Below, one piece after another: positions 37,303 to 45,719 of a stretch of 64,000 bases of DNA; the first letter of the stretch is position 1, and every line of letters starts with the position of its first letter. Source of the DNA: Mucilaginibacter sp. cycad4 (GTDB lineage Bacteria > Bacteroidota > Bacteroidia > Sphingobacteriales > Sphingobacteriaceae); assembly GCF_034263275.1 (NCBI RefSeq), contig NZ_CP139559.1, positions 5,394,001 to 5,458,000 of the forward strand, read 5' to 3'. Both the position numbers and the translations under genes were made by a program. The notes below the pieces were generated by a model that had not been told where the DNA came from, made no database searches, and worked only from the letters and a program-made list of their open reading frames with translations.

Positions 37303-37794
37303 ATGGAAACACAAGAAAAAAGACCATCATCACCCATCACCGGCCACGAAGGCGCACCAATTGAACTTGATTTAGCCGCACAATGGACAGAAAATCACCG
37401 GCACCGCAATCCTAAAGATAACATATCACAATTTTTCGGTCGCGAAATATTAAATACCATACTTAACCAACCTGATTGCATGGGCATCCGTATTTATTAT
37501 GCTAATGATCAAAGGCTTAATGGCTGGCAAAAGTTTTGGATAGCGATAAGTAATTTTCTATTATCTGTAATAGCCAACGTTGGTGGGCAGCAGCATTTTA
37601 TTATAACCGGGGTTCTTGAAACAGGTGAAGATCAACTACCTGAAGAAATTGCTCCAAAAGCAAAAGCTCCAGAAAGCGTTCAAACCTTTGCGTTGATGTC
37701 TGCTACTACTTCTAATATACTTGGGGAGCAATCGATGCCATGCCCCGGCTCATCTGGATGTCCGCAAAACAGACTCACAGGCCAAACAGTATAA
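37303..37794 (+). CDS. Small conserved hypothetical with a PCP-rich C-terminus
   Basis: A 163-residue soluble protein without a signal peptide. The segment LAAQWTENHRHRNPKDNISQF...GREILNTILNQPDCMGIRIYY, then a strand QQHFIITGVLE and an end CPGSSGCPQNRLTG recalls a Bacteroidota-specific family of unknown function whose members end in Pro-Cys-Pro...Cys. The two Cys at the end could bind metal or form a disulfide. It is followed directly by a multi-TM gene and then a histidine kinase and response regulator on the same strand, which suggests a shared task. Confidence 0.7.
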   Translation: METQEKRPSSPITGHEGAPIELDLAAQWTENHRHRNPKDNISQFFGREILNTILNQPDCMGIRIYYANDQRLNGWQKFWIAISNFLLSVIANVGGQQHFIITGVLETGEDQLPEEIAPKAKAPESVQTFALMSATTSNILGEQSMPCPGSSGCPQNRLTGQTV

Positions 37795-37808
37795 TCAAAT
37801 ATTACAAA

Positions 37809-38447
37809 ATGTCTATCAATTATACGCGGCAGTTAGAAATCCTCTCGGTTATATCGGGTATTTTCCCTATTGCCGCGGCGTTACTGAAATTCAGGAACCT
37901 TAACAATTTATTGAAGATAATTTTTGCACTATTCGCATTCTCGTTTGTGGTCGACGTAACATTATGGGTTGCTCAAGAAATTGGAACAAAAAATGATATG
38001 TATATAATCCATATATACATTATAATAAGCCTGATCTTTTATGCTATTATATATAGCAAGCTGTTTGAAAAAATTATTTTAAAGAATATGACAATTATAC
38101 TGGCATGTATAGTTGCAATTATAATGATTGTTTATAATCACAATTTAGATCAATATCCGTCTGTTTCAAACACCTCCCTTGGTGTCCTTCTTATAATCTT
38201 GTCCCTTTGCTATTTCTACCAATTACTTAACCCTCAAGAATTTATACACATTGAAAAACTGGGGTTATTTTGGATAAACACAGGAATATTGTTTTATTCA
38301 GCGGTTAATATTTTTCTATTTATGCTCCTGGATCGTATTCCAAAAGCCGAACAACATAACTATTACATGATCCATAGCGTGACGAATATTATAGCCAATA
38401 TATTATATTCGATAGGTTTACTCTGCAAACCACAGAAAATATCATAA
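37809..38447 (+). CDS. Hypothetical membrane protein with seven or so membrane segments
   Basis: A 212-residue protein starting MSINYTRQLEILSVISGIFP, with about seven hydrophobic segments (for example LLKIIFALFAFSFVVDVTLW, IHIYIIISLIFYAIIYSKLF, MTIILACIVAIIMIV, LGVLLIILSLCYFYQLL, LFWINTGILFYSAVNIFLFM). The size and the NTGILFYS motif recall small 7TM sensor modules. I start at 37809, because the frame upstream overlaps the preceding gene; the gap to that gene is then 14 bases. The kinase gene follows 25 bases downstream. Function unknown. Confidence 0.75.
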   Translation: MSINYTRQLEILSVISGIFPIAAALLKFRNLNNLLKIIFALFAFSFVVDVTLWVAQEIGTKNDMYIIHIYIIISLIFYAIIYSKLFEKIILKNMTIILACIVAIIMIVYNHNLDQYPSVSNTSLGVLLIILSLCYFYQLLNPQEFIHIEKLGLFWINTGILFYSAVNIFLFMLLDRIPKAEQHNYYMIHSVTNIIANILYSIGLLCKPQKIS

Positions 38448-38472
38448 ATTTAGGTTTGCATATATAATAATC

Positions 38473-39273
38473 ATGTATAACAGCCCTATTTTACAAGTAT
38501 CCGAAAATGGCCTTATCCCTGTTCTTATCATCGGGACACTTGTGGTTGTTGTATTGATTATTTTTTTATTCTTCTTCGTGATTGTATATCAGCGGAGAAT
38601 GTTAAAAAACCAGGCAGAATTACGCGCCATGCATGATGCACGGCAAACCGACCTGATGAACGCTGTTTTTGAAACCCAGGAAAGCGAGCGCAGGCGCCTG
38701 GCCGAAGATTTGCACGACAGTGTTGGCCAGGTACTTTCGGCAATAAAGCTTAACCTGCACCGCCTGGATAAAAATTGTGTGAACGAAGTAAGCCAGCCAC
38801 TATTAATTGATACCCGCAAGCTGGCCGATGAATGCATCCAGGAGATCAGGAATATTATTCAAAACGTTTTACCCCCTATACTTACCGATTATGGCTTGCT
38901 GGTTGCTGTTGAAGCGCTATGCACCAAGGTTGAAACCAATACCCATATCAAAGTTAAGTTCACTAAAAACTTCGCCGATAAGCGCTTCCCTAATGAAATT
39001 GAACTGGCCATGTACCGCATAGCCCAGGAACTTTTCGGCAATGCCATAAAACACTCAGAAGCCACCATCATTAACCTCAACATGGCCTTAGATTCCGGCT
39101 ACCTTGTTATGGAATTTAAAGATAACGGCAAGGGTTTTAATATGGGCGATGTTAAGCAGGGCTTCGGCCTTAAAAATTTACAAAGCCGCGTGCAACTCAT
39201 TAACGGTGAAATAAATACATATAGCAAACCGCTTAGCGGGGCTATTACAATCATTAAATTAAAAGTAGCATAG
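38473..39273 (+). CDS. Sensor histidine kinase of the NarX/DesK type
   Basis: A 266-residue kinase with one N-terminal membrane segment (about 14-38), a short coil, then HisKA_3 with phosphorylated H81 (ESERRRLAEDLHDSVGQVLS) and a HATPase domain (N box LFGNAIKHSEA, G box DNGKGFNMGD, GFGLKNLQSR). There is no periplasmic sensor domain, so it probably takes its signal from the upstream 7TM-like protein or from the cell interior. The NarL-type regulator follows 51 bases downstream and is the likely partner. Confidence 0.93.
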   Translation: MYNSPILQVSENGLIPVLIIGTLVVVVLIIFLFFFVIVYQRRMLKNQAELRAMHDARQTDLMNAVFETQESERRRLAEDLHDSVGQVLSAIKLNLHRLDKNCVNEVSQPLLIDTRKLADECIQEIRNIIQNVLPPILTDYGLLVAVEALCTKVETNTHIKVKFTKNFADKRFPNEIELAMYRIAQELFGNAIKHSEATIINLNMALDSGYLVMEFKDNGKGFNMGDVKQGFGLKNLQSRVQLINGEINTYSKPLSGAITIIKLKVA

Positions 39274-39324
39274 TTAAAATCAATAGCCTATATTTATTGA
39301 TCATTTGAATCTTGAAAACAACCA

Positions 39325-39981
39325 ATGGGCCCAATTAAATTAGGTATAGTAGACGACCATAAAATTTTCAGAAATGGTTTAAAAGCTACCCTTGAAGACT
39401 GCGGGGATTTTGAACTCGTGCTCGAAGCATCAAACGGCAAAGAGCTGATAGGCTTGTTAACCGACAAAACCCCCGATGTTATATTGATGGACATTAAAAT
39501 GCCCGAGATGGATGGCATCCAAACCGCTACTCATGTCCATCAGCATTTTAAGGATATCAAGATCCTGGCGCTATCCATGTTTAACGAAGATAAATATATT
39601 GTGGATATGATGAAGGCCGGCGCATCGGGCTACCTGCTTAAAAATGCCGAACCGGAAGAGATCATCGAGGCTGTATCAACCGTTTACAACAAGGGCTTTT
39701 ATTTTAACGAGCATCTTTCTATAACCCTTATCAAACAGTTGGTAGGCAATGACCAGGCCGATAATATCCCCAATAACAAAACCGACCTTAATGAGCGCGA
39801 AATTGAAGTGCTTAAACTGGTTTGCCAGGAATGCTCTAACCAGGAGATAGCAGATAAAATTTTCCTGAGTGTGCGCACTGTTGAAGGTTACCGTGCAAGG
39901 CTGTTTGAAAAAACCGGGTCGAAAAACTTAGTGGGATTAGTTATCTACGCCATAAAGCGCGGCATCATTAACGTCACGTAA
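39325..39981 (+). CDS. Response regulator, NarL/FixJ family
   Basis: A 218-residue regulator: receiver domain (1-120) with phosphorylated D56 (VILMDIKMPEMDG) and K-T/S set (ALSMFNEDKY, MKAGASGYLLKNAEPEEI), and a LuxR-type HTH (about 152-210; LNEREIEVLKLVCQECSNQE, SVRTVEGYRARLFEKTG). Encoded right after the histidine kinase, with which it should form a two-component pair. Targets unknown. Confidence 0.95.
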   Translation: MGPIKLGIVDDHKIFRNGLKATLEDCGDFELVLEASNGKELIGLLTDKTPDVILMDIKMPEMDGIQTATHVHQHFKDIKILALSMFNEDKYIVDMMKAGASGYLLKNAEPEEIIEAVSTVYNKGFYFNEHLSITLIKQLVGNDQADNIPNNKTDLNEREIEVLKLVCQECSNQEIADKIFLSVRTVEGYRARLFEKTGSKNLVGLVIYAIKRGIINVT

Positions 39982-40051
39982 CCATTAGTACGAAGCTATA
40001 GAAAAGGAAACTTTCCGACTTTCAGACTTCCGACATTGGACTTAATAATAA

Positions 40052-40945
40052 TTACGCCGATAACTTTTTATCACCTGCCAAGTTGCGCATAAACCTTTTG
40101 CGGTAGTTAAGCGGGCTCAGGTTCATTTTGGCTTTAAACATTTTGTAAAAGTGGGATACATCGCCAAAGCCGCTCTCATAGGAGATCTCTGAAATAGGCT
40201 TATCTGTTTGCACCAGCTGCTGTATGGCATAATTAAGGCGATACTCAATTATAGTTTCCATGAACGTTTTGCGGGTAACTTTTTTAAAGTATTTGCAAAA
40301 AGCATTCGGAGTCATATTGGCGATACCGGCCGCTTTATCTAACGATACGTGTTTTCTGAAATTTTCAACCAAATATGCAAACACAGGGTTAATCCGTTCG
40401 CGCTCGGTATTTGAGCGCTCCCCTATAATCCGGTGCTGATCGAGCAGCACGTACTCTTCTGATGAAGCCATACGGTGCAGGATCTCCAGCAAACCTATCA
40501 GCATCCTGAAATTGCTTTTCTCTTCAACCAGGCTAAGCAGCAGTTTGTTAACTTCGGCGCGTGTTTCGCCATAAAATGATACCCCGCACCCGCTTTGCTG
40601 AAAAAGCTTTTTAATGAGCTGAAGCTCAAATTTGTTAAAAAATTCCTCGCCCAAAAAAGCATCATTAAACTGGATCACCACGGCGCTTGCCTCGCGGAGC
40701 ACTGTTTCATTGGGCTCAAGTTTCCAGCAATGCGGCAGGTTAGAACCAAGCAACACCAGGTCGCCGGACGCAAAATCTTCCATGTGGCTGCCAACATAGC
40801 GTTTGCCGGTGCCGCTGATAATACATGTTAATTCATATTCTTCGTGAAAATGATAGGGGGCATCAAATGCCAGCTTATCAAATTTCCGCACAAGAAATGA
40901 CTGTGTATTTGTAGGCTGAAGAACTTCGTACGACGCTTTTATCAT
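40052..40945 (-). CDS. AraC-family regulator with N-terminal cupin
   Basis: A 297-residue regulator. Residues about 20-100 form a cupin-like sensing domain (FHEEYELTCIISGTGKRYVG, LVLLGSNLPHCWKL); about 195-290 hold two HTH motifs (LDKAAGIANMTPNAFCKYFK, and ISEISYESGFGDVSHFYKMF). It is divergent from the PhyH dioxygenase gene with a 124-bp gap and may control it; this type often senses sugars. Confidence 0.92.
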   Translation of the reverse strand: MIKASYEVLQPTNTQSFLVRKFDKLAFDAPYHFHEEYELTCIISGTGKRYVGSHMEDFASGDLVLLGSNLPHCWKLEPNETVLREASAVVIQFNDAFLGEEFFNKFELQLIKKLFQQSGCGVSFYGETRAEVNKLLLSLVEEKSNFRMLIGLLEILHRMASSEEYVLLDQHRIIGERSNTERERINPVFAYLVENFRKHVSLDKAAGIANMTPNAFCKYFKKVTRKTFMETIIEYRLNYAIQQLVQTDKPISEISYESGFGDVSHFYKMFKAKMNLSPLNYRKRFMRNLAGDKKLSA

Positions 40946-41069
40946 TGCATATTTTAACGTAAATAAAATTCTAATTCAAATTACGGATAAAATCATCCAT
41001 AAATGTACCATTCGTTTCATTTTTTTTCAACTAAAGATAAGTTTACTTTGAAATATAAACCTAAAAACT

Positions 41070-41891
41070 ATGAATACACAGATCGCTCATTTACCGTCAC
41101 TTGATAATTTTATAAAACTATCCAATCACAATATTAAGGAATTTCGCGAAAAAGGCCATACCCTTGTACACGAAGTGCTTACAAAAGATGAAATTGCTGC
41201 CTATCGTCCCGTAATTGTTGGCGCTGCCGACAGGTATAACACCGAAAAGCGTAAACTGGACGAACGGGACACTTACGGGAAAGCCTTTTTACAGATCATG
41301 AACCTTTGGCGGGTTGATGAGGATGTTAAAACATTTGTAATGGCCAAACGCCTGGCCAAAATTGCTGCCGACCTGATGGGTGTTGAAAACGTACGTATTT
41401 ATCATGACCAGGCCCTGTTTAAAGAACCGGGCGGCGGCCCAACCCCATGGCACCAGGACCAGTACTACTGGCCTATCGATACCAACAACACAGTAACCCT
41501 TTGGATGCCGCTGGTTGATATTGATGTAAACATGGGCATGCTCACCTTTGCCTCGGGCTCATACGTTAACGGCGCTGTGTTTAACCATGAAATTTCTGAC
41601 GAATCGGAATCGGCGTTTGACGATTATGTGAAGGAGAAAGGATTTGAAATAACCCGTGCCCAAACCATGAAGGCCGGTGATGCCACCTGGCACCGGGGTT
41701 TCACCATTCACAATGCCCCCGGCAACAACTCAGATAAAATGCGCGAGATCATGACCATAATTTATGTAGCCGACGGCGCCCGCGTCACCCCCTACAAAAA
41801 CGAATGGCAAAAAAATGACCACCATAAATGGCTGATGAGTAAACCAATTGGCGGGTTAATAGATTCGGAGTTGAACCCGAAGGTGCTGTAA
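41070..41891 (+). CDS. Phytanoyl-CoA dioxygenase (PhyH) family oxygenase
   Basis: A 273-residue Fe(II)/2-oxoglutarate-dependent oxygenase. Iron ligands H128 and D130 (WHQDQYYW) and a distal His (H214, FTIHNAPGNNS) are present, as is the probable 2-oxoglutarate-binding Arg in MREIMTIIY. Substrates in this family vary (fatty acyl-CoA, ectoine, small metabolites), so I do not assign one. The divergent AraC gene may regulate it. It is convergent with the egt operon; a link with it is only positional. Confidence 0.9.
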   Translation: MNTQIAHLPSLDNFIKLSNHNIKEFREKGHTLVHEVLTKDEIAAYRPVIVGAADRYNTEKRKLDERDTYGKAFLQIMNLWRVDEDVKTFVMAKRLAKIAADLMGVENVRIYHDQALFKEPGGGPTPWHQDQYYWPIDTNNTVTLWMPLVDIDVNMGMLTFASGSYVNGAVFNHEISDESESAFDDYVKEKGFEITRAQTMKAGDATWHRGFTIHNAPGNNSDKMREIMTIIYVADGARVTPYKNEWQKNDHHKWLMSKPIGGLIDSELNPKVL

Positions 41892-41903
41892 CCCCCTCTA
41901 AAT

Positions 41904-41961
41904 CTCCCCCAAAAGGGGAGACTTCAAAACAACCATTAAAAGCCCTCTCCTTTGGAGAGGG
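41904..41961. terminator. Two hairpins between convergent genes
   Basis: CTCCCC/GGGGAG (41904-41920) and CCCTCTCC/GGAGAGGG (41943-41961) lie between the PhyH gene and egtD. Either could stop transcription from both sides, though T runs are short. Confidence 0.55.
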
Positions 41962-41972
41962 TTGGGTGAGGT

Positions 41973-42962
41973 TTACCCTGCCACCCACACTGCATCGATA
42001 AACCATTTTTTGGTATCGAAAAATTGCCCTACCGGCTGAAAGCCTGTGTTTATGGCTATCTGATCGGTTTGCATCAGCGTGAACTTTTGCGAGATCTCCA
42101 TGTAGATGTATTCGTCCTTTTTGAAATTTATTTTTTCGTTCCCTATAGTAACCTGCTGATCCTGCAAACTGATGAGGTAGCTTTTGCAAGCCCCGGTTTC
42201 GGGATCGTAGGTTGGATAATGTTCAAACTTGCTTACATCAAAATCGGCATGCAGCTCGCGGTTAATGCGGCGAAGCAGGTTGAGGTTAAACTCGCGGGTA
42301 ATACCATCTTTATCATTATAGGCTGCAAGGATCACCCTGGGGTCTTTCTTCAGGTCCATCCCAATCAATACCATATCCCCTTCCGACAGATGACTCCTCA
42401 ACTCGCGGCAAAACTCAATAGCCCCATCAACAGGCATATTGCCAATATTGGAGCCTAAAAACAACACCACTTTACGCCTTGACGAAATAGCAGCCGCCTT
42501 TTCAAGCATTTCAAAATACTCGCCATTAAGCCCCGTTATCTTTAAGCCGGGCAGGGTTACGGGCAGGGTTATATTGAGGTATGATATTACATTATCTGAT
42601 ATATCTATCGGCAGATAGGTAAAATCGGCCTTTTTATCCAAAAGGTACTTAAGCAGGTACGAGGATTTTGTGGCATCGCCGGCGCCAAGCTCTATAAGGT
42701 CAAAAGCATCCCCGTCAGCTATCAGCGCGTCACAGATCTCAGCGGTTTTTTCTGAAAAGATCTCCAATTCACAGTTAGTCGGATAGTATTCAGGGCAGTT
42801 CATGAGCTCCTGGAACAGCTTATCGCCGTTTGCATCATAAAAATATTTTGAGTTAAGATGCTTTGGCTCTGATTGCAGCCCGGCAATAACATCGGCATAA
42901 AACTGCCTGTTTTCGGCGCTTATGGTACAATTAACGGCTGTTGATGTAAAGACCTGGTTCAT
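41973..42962 (-). CDS. egtD: L-histidine N-alpha-methyltransferase
   Basis: Makes hercynine (trimethyl-histidine) from histidine with three SAM, the first step of ergothioneine synthesis. The family N-terminus (LNSKYFYDANGDKLFQELMN, CPEYYPTNCELEIF), the SAM motif LIELGAGDATKSSYLLKYLL and VLFLGSNIGNMP are present, giving a 329-residue protein, the normal length. I start at MNQVFTSTAV; an in-frame Met 13 codons upstream (43001) would overlap egtB. It is the last gene of the run that begins at 48356 and overlaps nothing with egtB (29-base gap). Confidence 0.95.
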   Translation of the reverse strand: MNQVFTSTAVNCTISAENRQFYADVIAGLQSEPKHLNSKYFYDANGDKLFQELMNCPEYYPTNCELEIFSEKTAEICDALIADGDAFDLIELGAGDATKSSYLLKYLLDKKADFTYLPIDISDNVISYLNITLPVTLPGLKITGLNGEYFEMLEKAAAISSRRKVVLFLGSNIGNMPVDGAIEFCRELRSHLSEGDMVLIGMDLKKDPRVILAAYNDKDGITREFNLNLLRRINRELHADFDVSKFEHYPTYDPETGACKSYLISLQDQQVTIGNEKINFKKDEYIYMEISQKFTLMQTDQIAINTGFQPVGQFFDTKKWFIDAVWVAG

Positions 42963-42990
42963 AAGTGATGGTGGTGGTTTTTGTGTCAAT

Positions 42991-44142
42991 TTACTTCGCA
43001 AGTCTTATGCCAGTAAACTGCCAGCGTAAATTTGTTTGAAAAAAATTGCGATAAGTTGCACGACTATGACCCGGAGGCGTAACTTCCGACGCGCCGCGCA
43101 GCACTTTCTGATTAACCATAAACTTGCCATTGTATTCGCCTATGGCACCCGGCGCTTTTGCAAAACCCGGGTATGGAAGGTAGGAGCTTTCAGTCCATTC
43201 CCAGCGACGGCCCCAGTTAAATTTCCCGGCGGCTGCTTCCCACTCAAATTCGGTAGGTAACCTTAAGCCCTTCCATGATGCATAGGCATAGGCTTCAAAA
43301 TAGCTGATGTGTGTAGCCGGCTCTTTTAAATGCAGCGGTTCCAAACCATGATAGGTATAGTTATGCCATTCATTATCTACCAGGTGCCAATATAAAGGCG
43401 CTTCAACTTTATTGGTTTTTACCCAATCCCAGCCTTCGGCATGCCAGTGCCGAAAATCATGATACCCGCCGCTGTTAATAAACTCCAGGTATTCGGCATT
43501 GGTTACCAGTTTAGGGCTTATTTGATATGCATTGAGATATACTTTATGGCGGTTAAGCTCATTATCGAAACAAAAACCATCGCCGGTAAAGCCAAGTTCA
43601 TAAATACCTTCATTCATACTAATAAAGGCATCATCCTCCCCTTCATCAATATGAGGGGCAGCATAATTTTTATTATAGGCCGGGAACAGCGGGTTATGGC
43701 CCAATATGAATTTAATATCGGTCATTAAAAGCTCCTGGTGCTGCTCTTCATGGTTAAAGCCGAGTATCATTAACTCCTTAACATCATCACTTACATCGCC
43801 ACATAAAAAGCCTTCCATGGCTTCGTCAACATATTTGCGATAACCATAGATCTCGATAACCGTGGGGCGGCTCAGGTTACCCCTGTCCGTACGGATAACA
43901 CGTGTGCCAACAGTTTCATAATAGCTGTTGAAAACGTAGTTGTAGTCGGGATTATATTCCTGGTAGCCCATAAAATAAGGCTTGAGGATAAATGTTTCAA
44001 AAAACCAGGTAACGTGCCCAATATGCCATTTAGGCGGACTAACGTCAACCACAGGCTGCACCACATAGTCTTCCGTTTGCAAATACGAGCAAATTTGTTC
44101 CGTACGCCGGCGCACCTCTTTGTAACGAGCTATTAAATCCAT
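42991..44142 (-). CDS. egtB: Ergothioneine biosynthesis sulfoxide synthase
   Basis: Non-heme iron enzyme that joins hercynine with a thiol (gamma-Glu-Cys or Cys) using O2. The 383-residue protein has the N-terminal DinB-like half with iron ligands H43 (HIGH) and H131/H135 (NHEEQHQELLM), and a C-terminal FGE-sulfatase-like half (RHKVYLNAYQISPKLVTNAE, LRLPTEFEWEAAAG, RGASEVTPPGHSRATYRNFF). The triad is intact. No egtA, egtC or egtE is adjacent, so it may be the cysteine-using type, but that is an inference. The stop codon of egtB is 29 bases before the egtD start. Confidence 0.93.
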   Translation of the reverse strand: MDLIARYKEVRRRTEQICSYLQTEDYVVQPVVDVSPPKWHIGHVTWFFETFILKPYFMGYQEYNPDYNYVFNSYYETVGTRVIRTDRGNLSRPTVIEIYGYRKYVDEAMEGFLCGDVSDDVKELMILGFNHEEQHQELLMTDIKFILGHNPLFPAYNKNYAAPHIDEGEDDAFISMNEGIYELGFTGDGFCFDNELNRHKVYLNAYQISPKLVTNAEYLEFINSGGYHDFRHWHAEGWDWVKTNKVEAPLYWHLVDNEWHNYTYHGLEPLHLKEPATHISYFEAYAYASWKGLRLPTEFEWEAAAGKFNWGRRWEWTESSYLPYPGFAKAPGAIGEYNGKFMVNQKVLRGASEVTPPGHSRATYRNFFQTNLRWQFTGIRLAK

Positions 44143-44147
44143 CGAAA

Positions 44148-45719
44148 TTATTTACTATCCAAAAACTGCTTTAGGTTTGAAATTGTTTTTATACCCAATT
44201 GCTTTGCCTGCTGCTGCCTCATCATTAAAGCATACGCATTATTAAAGCCAATTGGTTTAAGCCATTTGATCTGATATTTACTTTCAAACTGGCGCTGTAC
44301 GTAATTATATGTGCTATCCCTGTTTACTGTTACTTCGTTAACTATTTTTGGCGGGGCCTGTAAAATGGCCAGCAAGCCGGTACCCGTATATTCGGGGTAA
44401 AAATCTATCTGGTTATTGGTTAGCGCATCAAAGCAAATTTTGGTGCCGCCAAGGCCTGTTTTTGTTGATACATCATGATCTGTATAACCCTTTATCAGCA
44501 TGCTGTACATATTGGCCAGGATATATTGCTCACCAAATATTTTTGAACCTATGCGCACAATACCCTCGCTCCCGCCCCGCTCCCGCCGCCACAATTTATT
44601 GGCAACCAGAAAATCCTTAGCAACCCTTTCGGGGCTTTGGTGAAGATAGTCGGTACGGTAATTTAAAACCGTCATGACTGAATCATTTATTTTACCCGCG
44701 AGCAGATTTAATGTCGGCTCAAGGTCAGGAAATTTTTGAAGCACATCATTACGCACTATAGGCGCGGCATAATACGGTGGGAAAATATGCTTATCGTCAT
44801 CCAGTACAACTAAATCGTAAGCTTTTAAACGCCCGTCGGTTGAGTAGCCGCTGATCACGTCAAGCTGCTTTTCAAATGCAGCTTTATACATCACAGCATC
44901 ACTAATCACAATGGTATGGATCTTTAAGCCATATTTGCTCCTGAGACCGAGATCACCATCCTGCCTGCCCATAAATTCGGGTGTAAAACCTGCGGTAAGT
45001 TTTCCTTTGGATTTTGCCGGGATAATGTAGAACAGGCAAAGCACTATCAGTAATACCGGAAATGCATAGATAACCCGTTTAAGTTTTTTAAAACTGATCT
45101 TTTGCACCATCGACAACAGCAGGTCAAAAATAACCGCCAACAGTGCGGATGGAATTGCCCCTGCCAGGATCATGTTGGTATTATTAAGCGAGATACCTCC
45201 GAAGATAAATTCCCCCAAACCCCCGGCTGCAATAAGCGAAGCCAGCGTAGCAACCCCAACGTTAATCACTGTAGCGGTACGGATGCCGGCAAATATCACG
45301 GGCATAGCGAGCGGCAATTCTACCTTAAACAAGATTTGCCACTTGCTCATCCCCATAGCAACAGCGGCTTCTTTAACCGCCGCGTCAACCCCTAAAATGC
45401 CCGTATAGGTGTTGCGGATAATGGGTAAAAGTGCATATAGCAATAACGCAACAATGGCTGGCTTAGGGCCGATACCCAAAAGAGGGATCATAAAACCAAG
45501 CAACGCTATGCTCGGAATGGTTTGCAGTACCCCTGCAATCCCTAAAACTATGCCTGACAACTGTTTTTTACGAACAATAAGAATGCCCAGCGGCAAACCA
45601 ACCAATACAGCTATACACAACGAAATGAAGGTAAGCCCGATATGCTGCAGCGTTTGCTCCTGCAATTTGCCGGACTGCTGCTGCATAAACTGCCATAAAG
45701 TTTGCTGCTGCTCATTCAT
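44148..45719 (-). CDS. OpuC-type permease fused to a circularly permuted substrate-binding domain (EgtU-like)
   Basis: A 523-residue fusion. Residues about 15-240 form the permease with five or six TM segments and the EAA-type loop (EAAVAMGMSKWQILFKVELP). Then follows an OpuC-type betaine-binding domain with its halves swapped: the 'AGFTPEFMGRQDGDLGLR' to 'YSTDGRLKAYDLVVLDDDK...FPPYYAAP' half (about 270-390), usually C-terminal, comes first, and the 'IGSKIFGEQYILANM...GLGGTKICF...DFYPEYTGTG' half comes last. Adjacent to egtB; the family includes EgtU, the ergothioneine importer of Streptococcus and Helicobacter. The fold and the neighbours suggest a histidine-betaine cargo; ordinary betaine or choline is the alternative. 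Confidence 0.88.
   Translation of the reverse strand: MNEQQQTLWQFMQQQSGKLQEQTLQHIGLTFISLCIAVLVGLPLGILIVRKKQLSGIVLGIAGVLQTIPSIALLGFMIPLLGIGPKPAIVALLLYALLPIIRNTYTGILGVDAAVKEAAVAMGMSKWQILFKVELPLAMPVIFAGIRTATVINVGVATLASLIAAGGLGEFIFGGISLNNTNMILAGAIPSALLAVIFDLLLSMVQKISFKKLKRVIYAFPVLLIVLCLFYIIPAKSKGKLTAGFTPEFMGRQDGDLGLRSKYGLKIHTIVISDAVMYKAAFEKQLDVISGYSTDGRLKAYDLVVLDDDKHIFPPYYAAPIVRNDVLQKFPDLEPTLNLLAGKINDSVMTVLNYRTDYLHQSPERVAKDFLVANKLWRRERGGSEGIVRIGSKIFGEQYILANMYSMLIKGYTDHDVSTKTGLGGTKICFDALTNNQIDFYPEYTGTGLLAILQAPPKIVNEVTVNRDSTYNYVQRQFESKYQIKWLKPIGFNNAYALMMRQQQAKQLGIKTISNLKQFLDSK

Noticed and set aside
41070..41891. PhyH gene as part of the ergothioneine pathway
   Set aside because: It is on the opposite strand, convergent, with hairpins between; only proximity links it.
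42024..42458. Plus-strand ORF of 144 codons
   Set aside because: Antisense shadow of egtD, which has full motif support.
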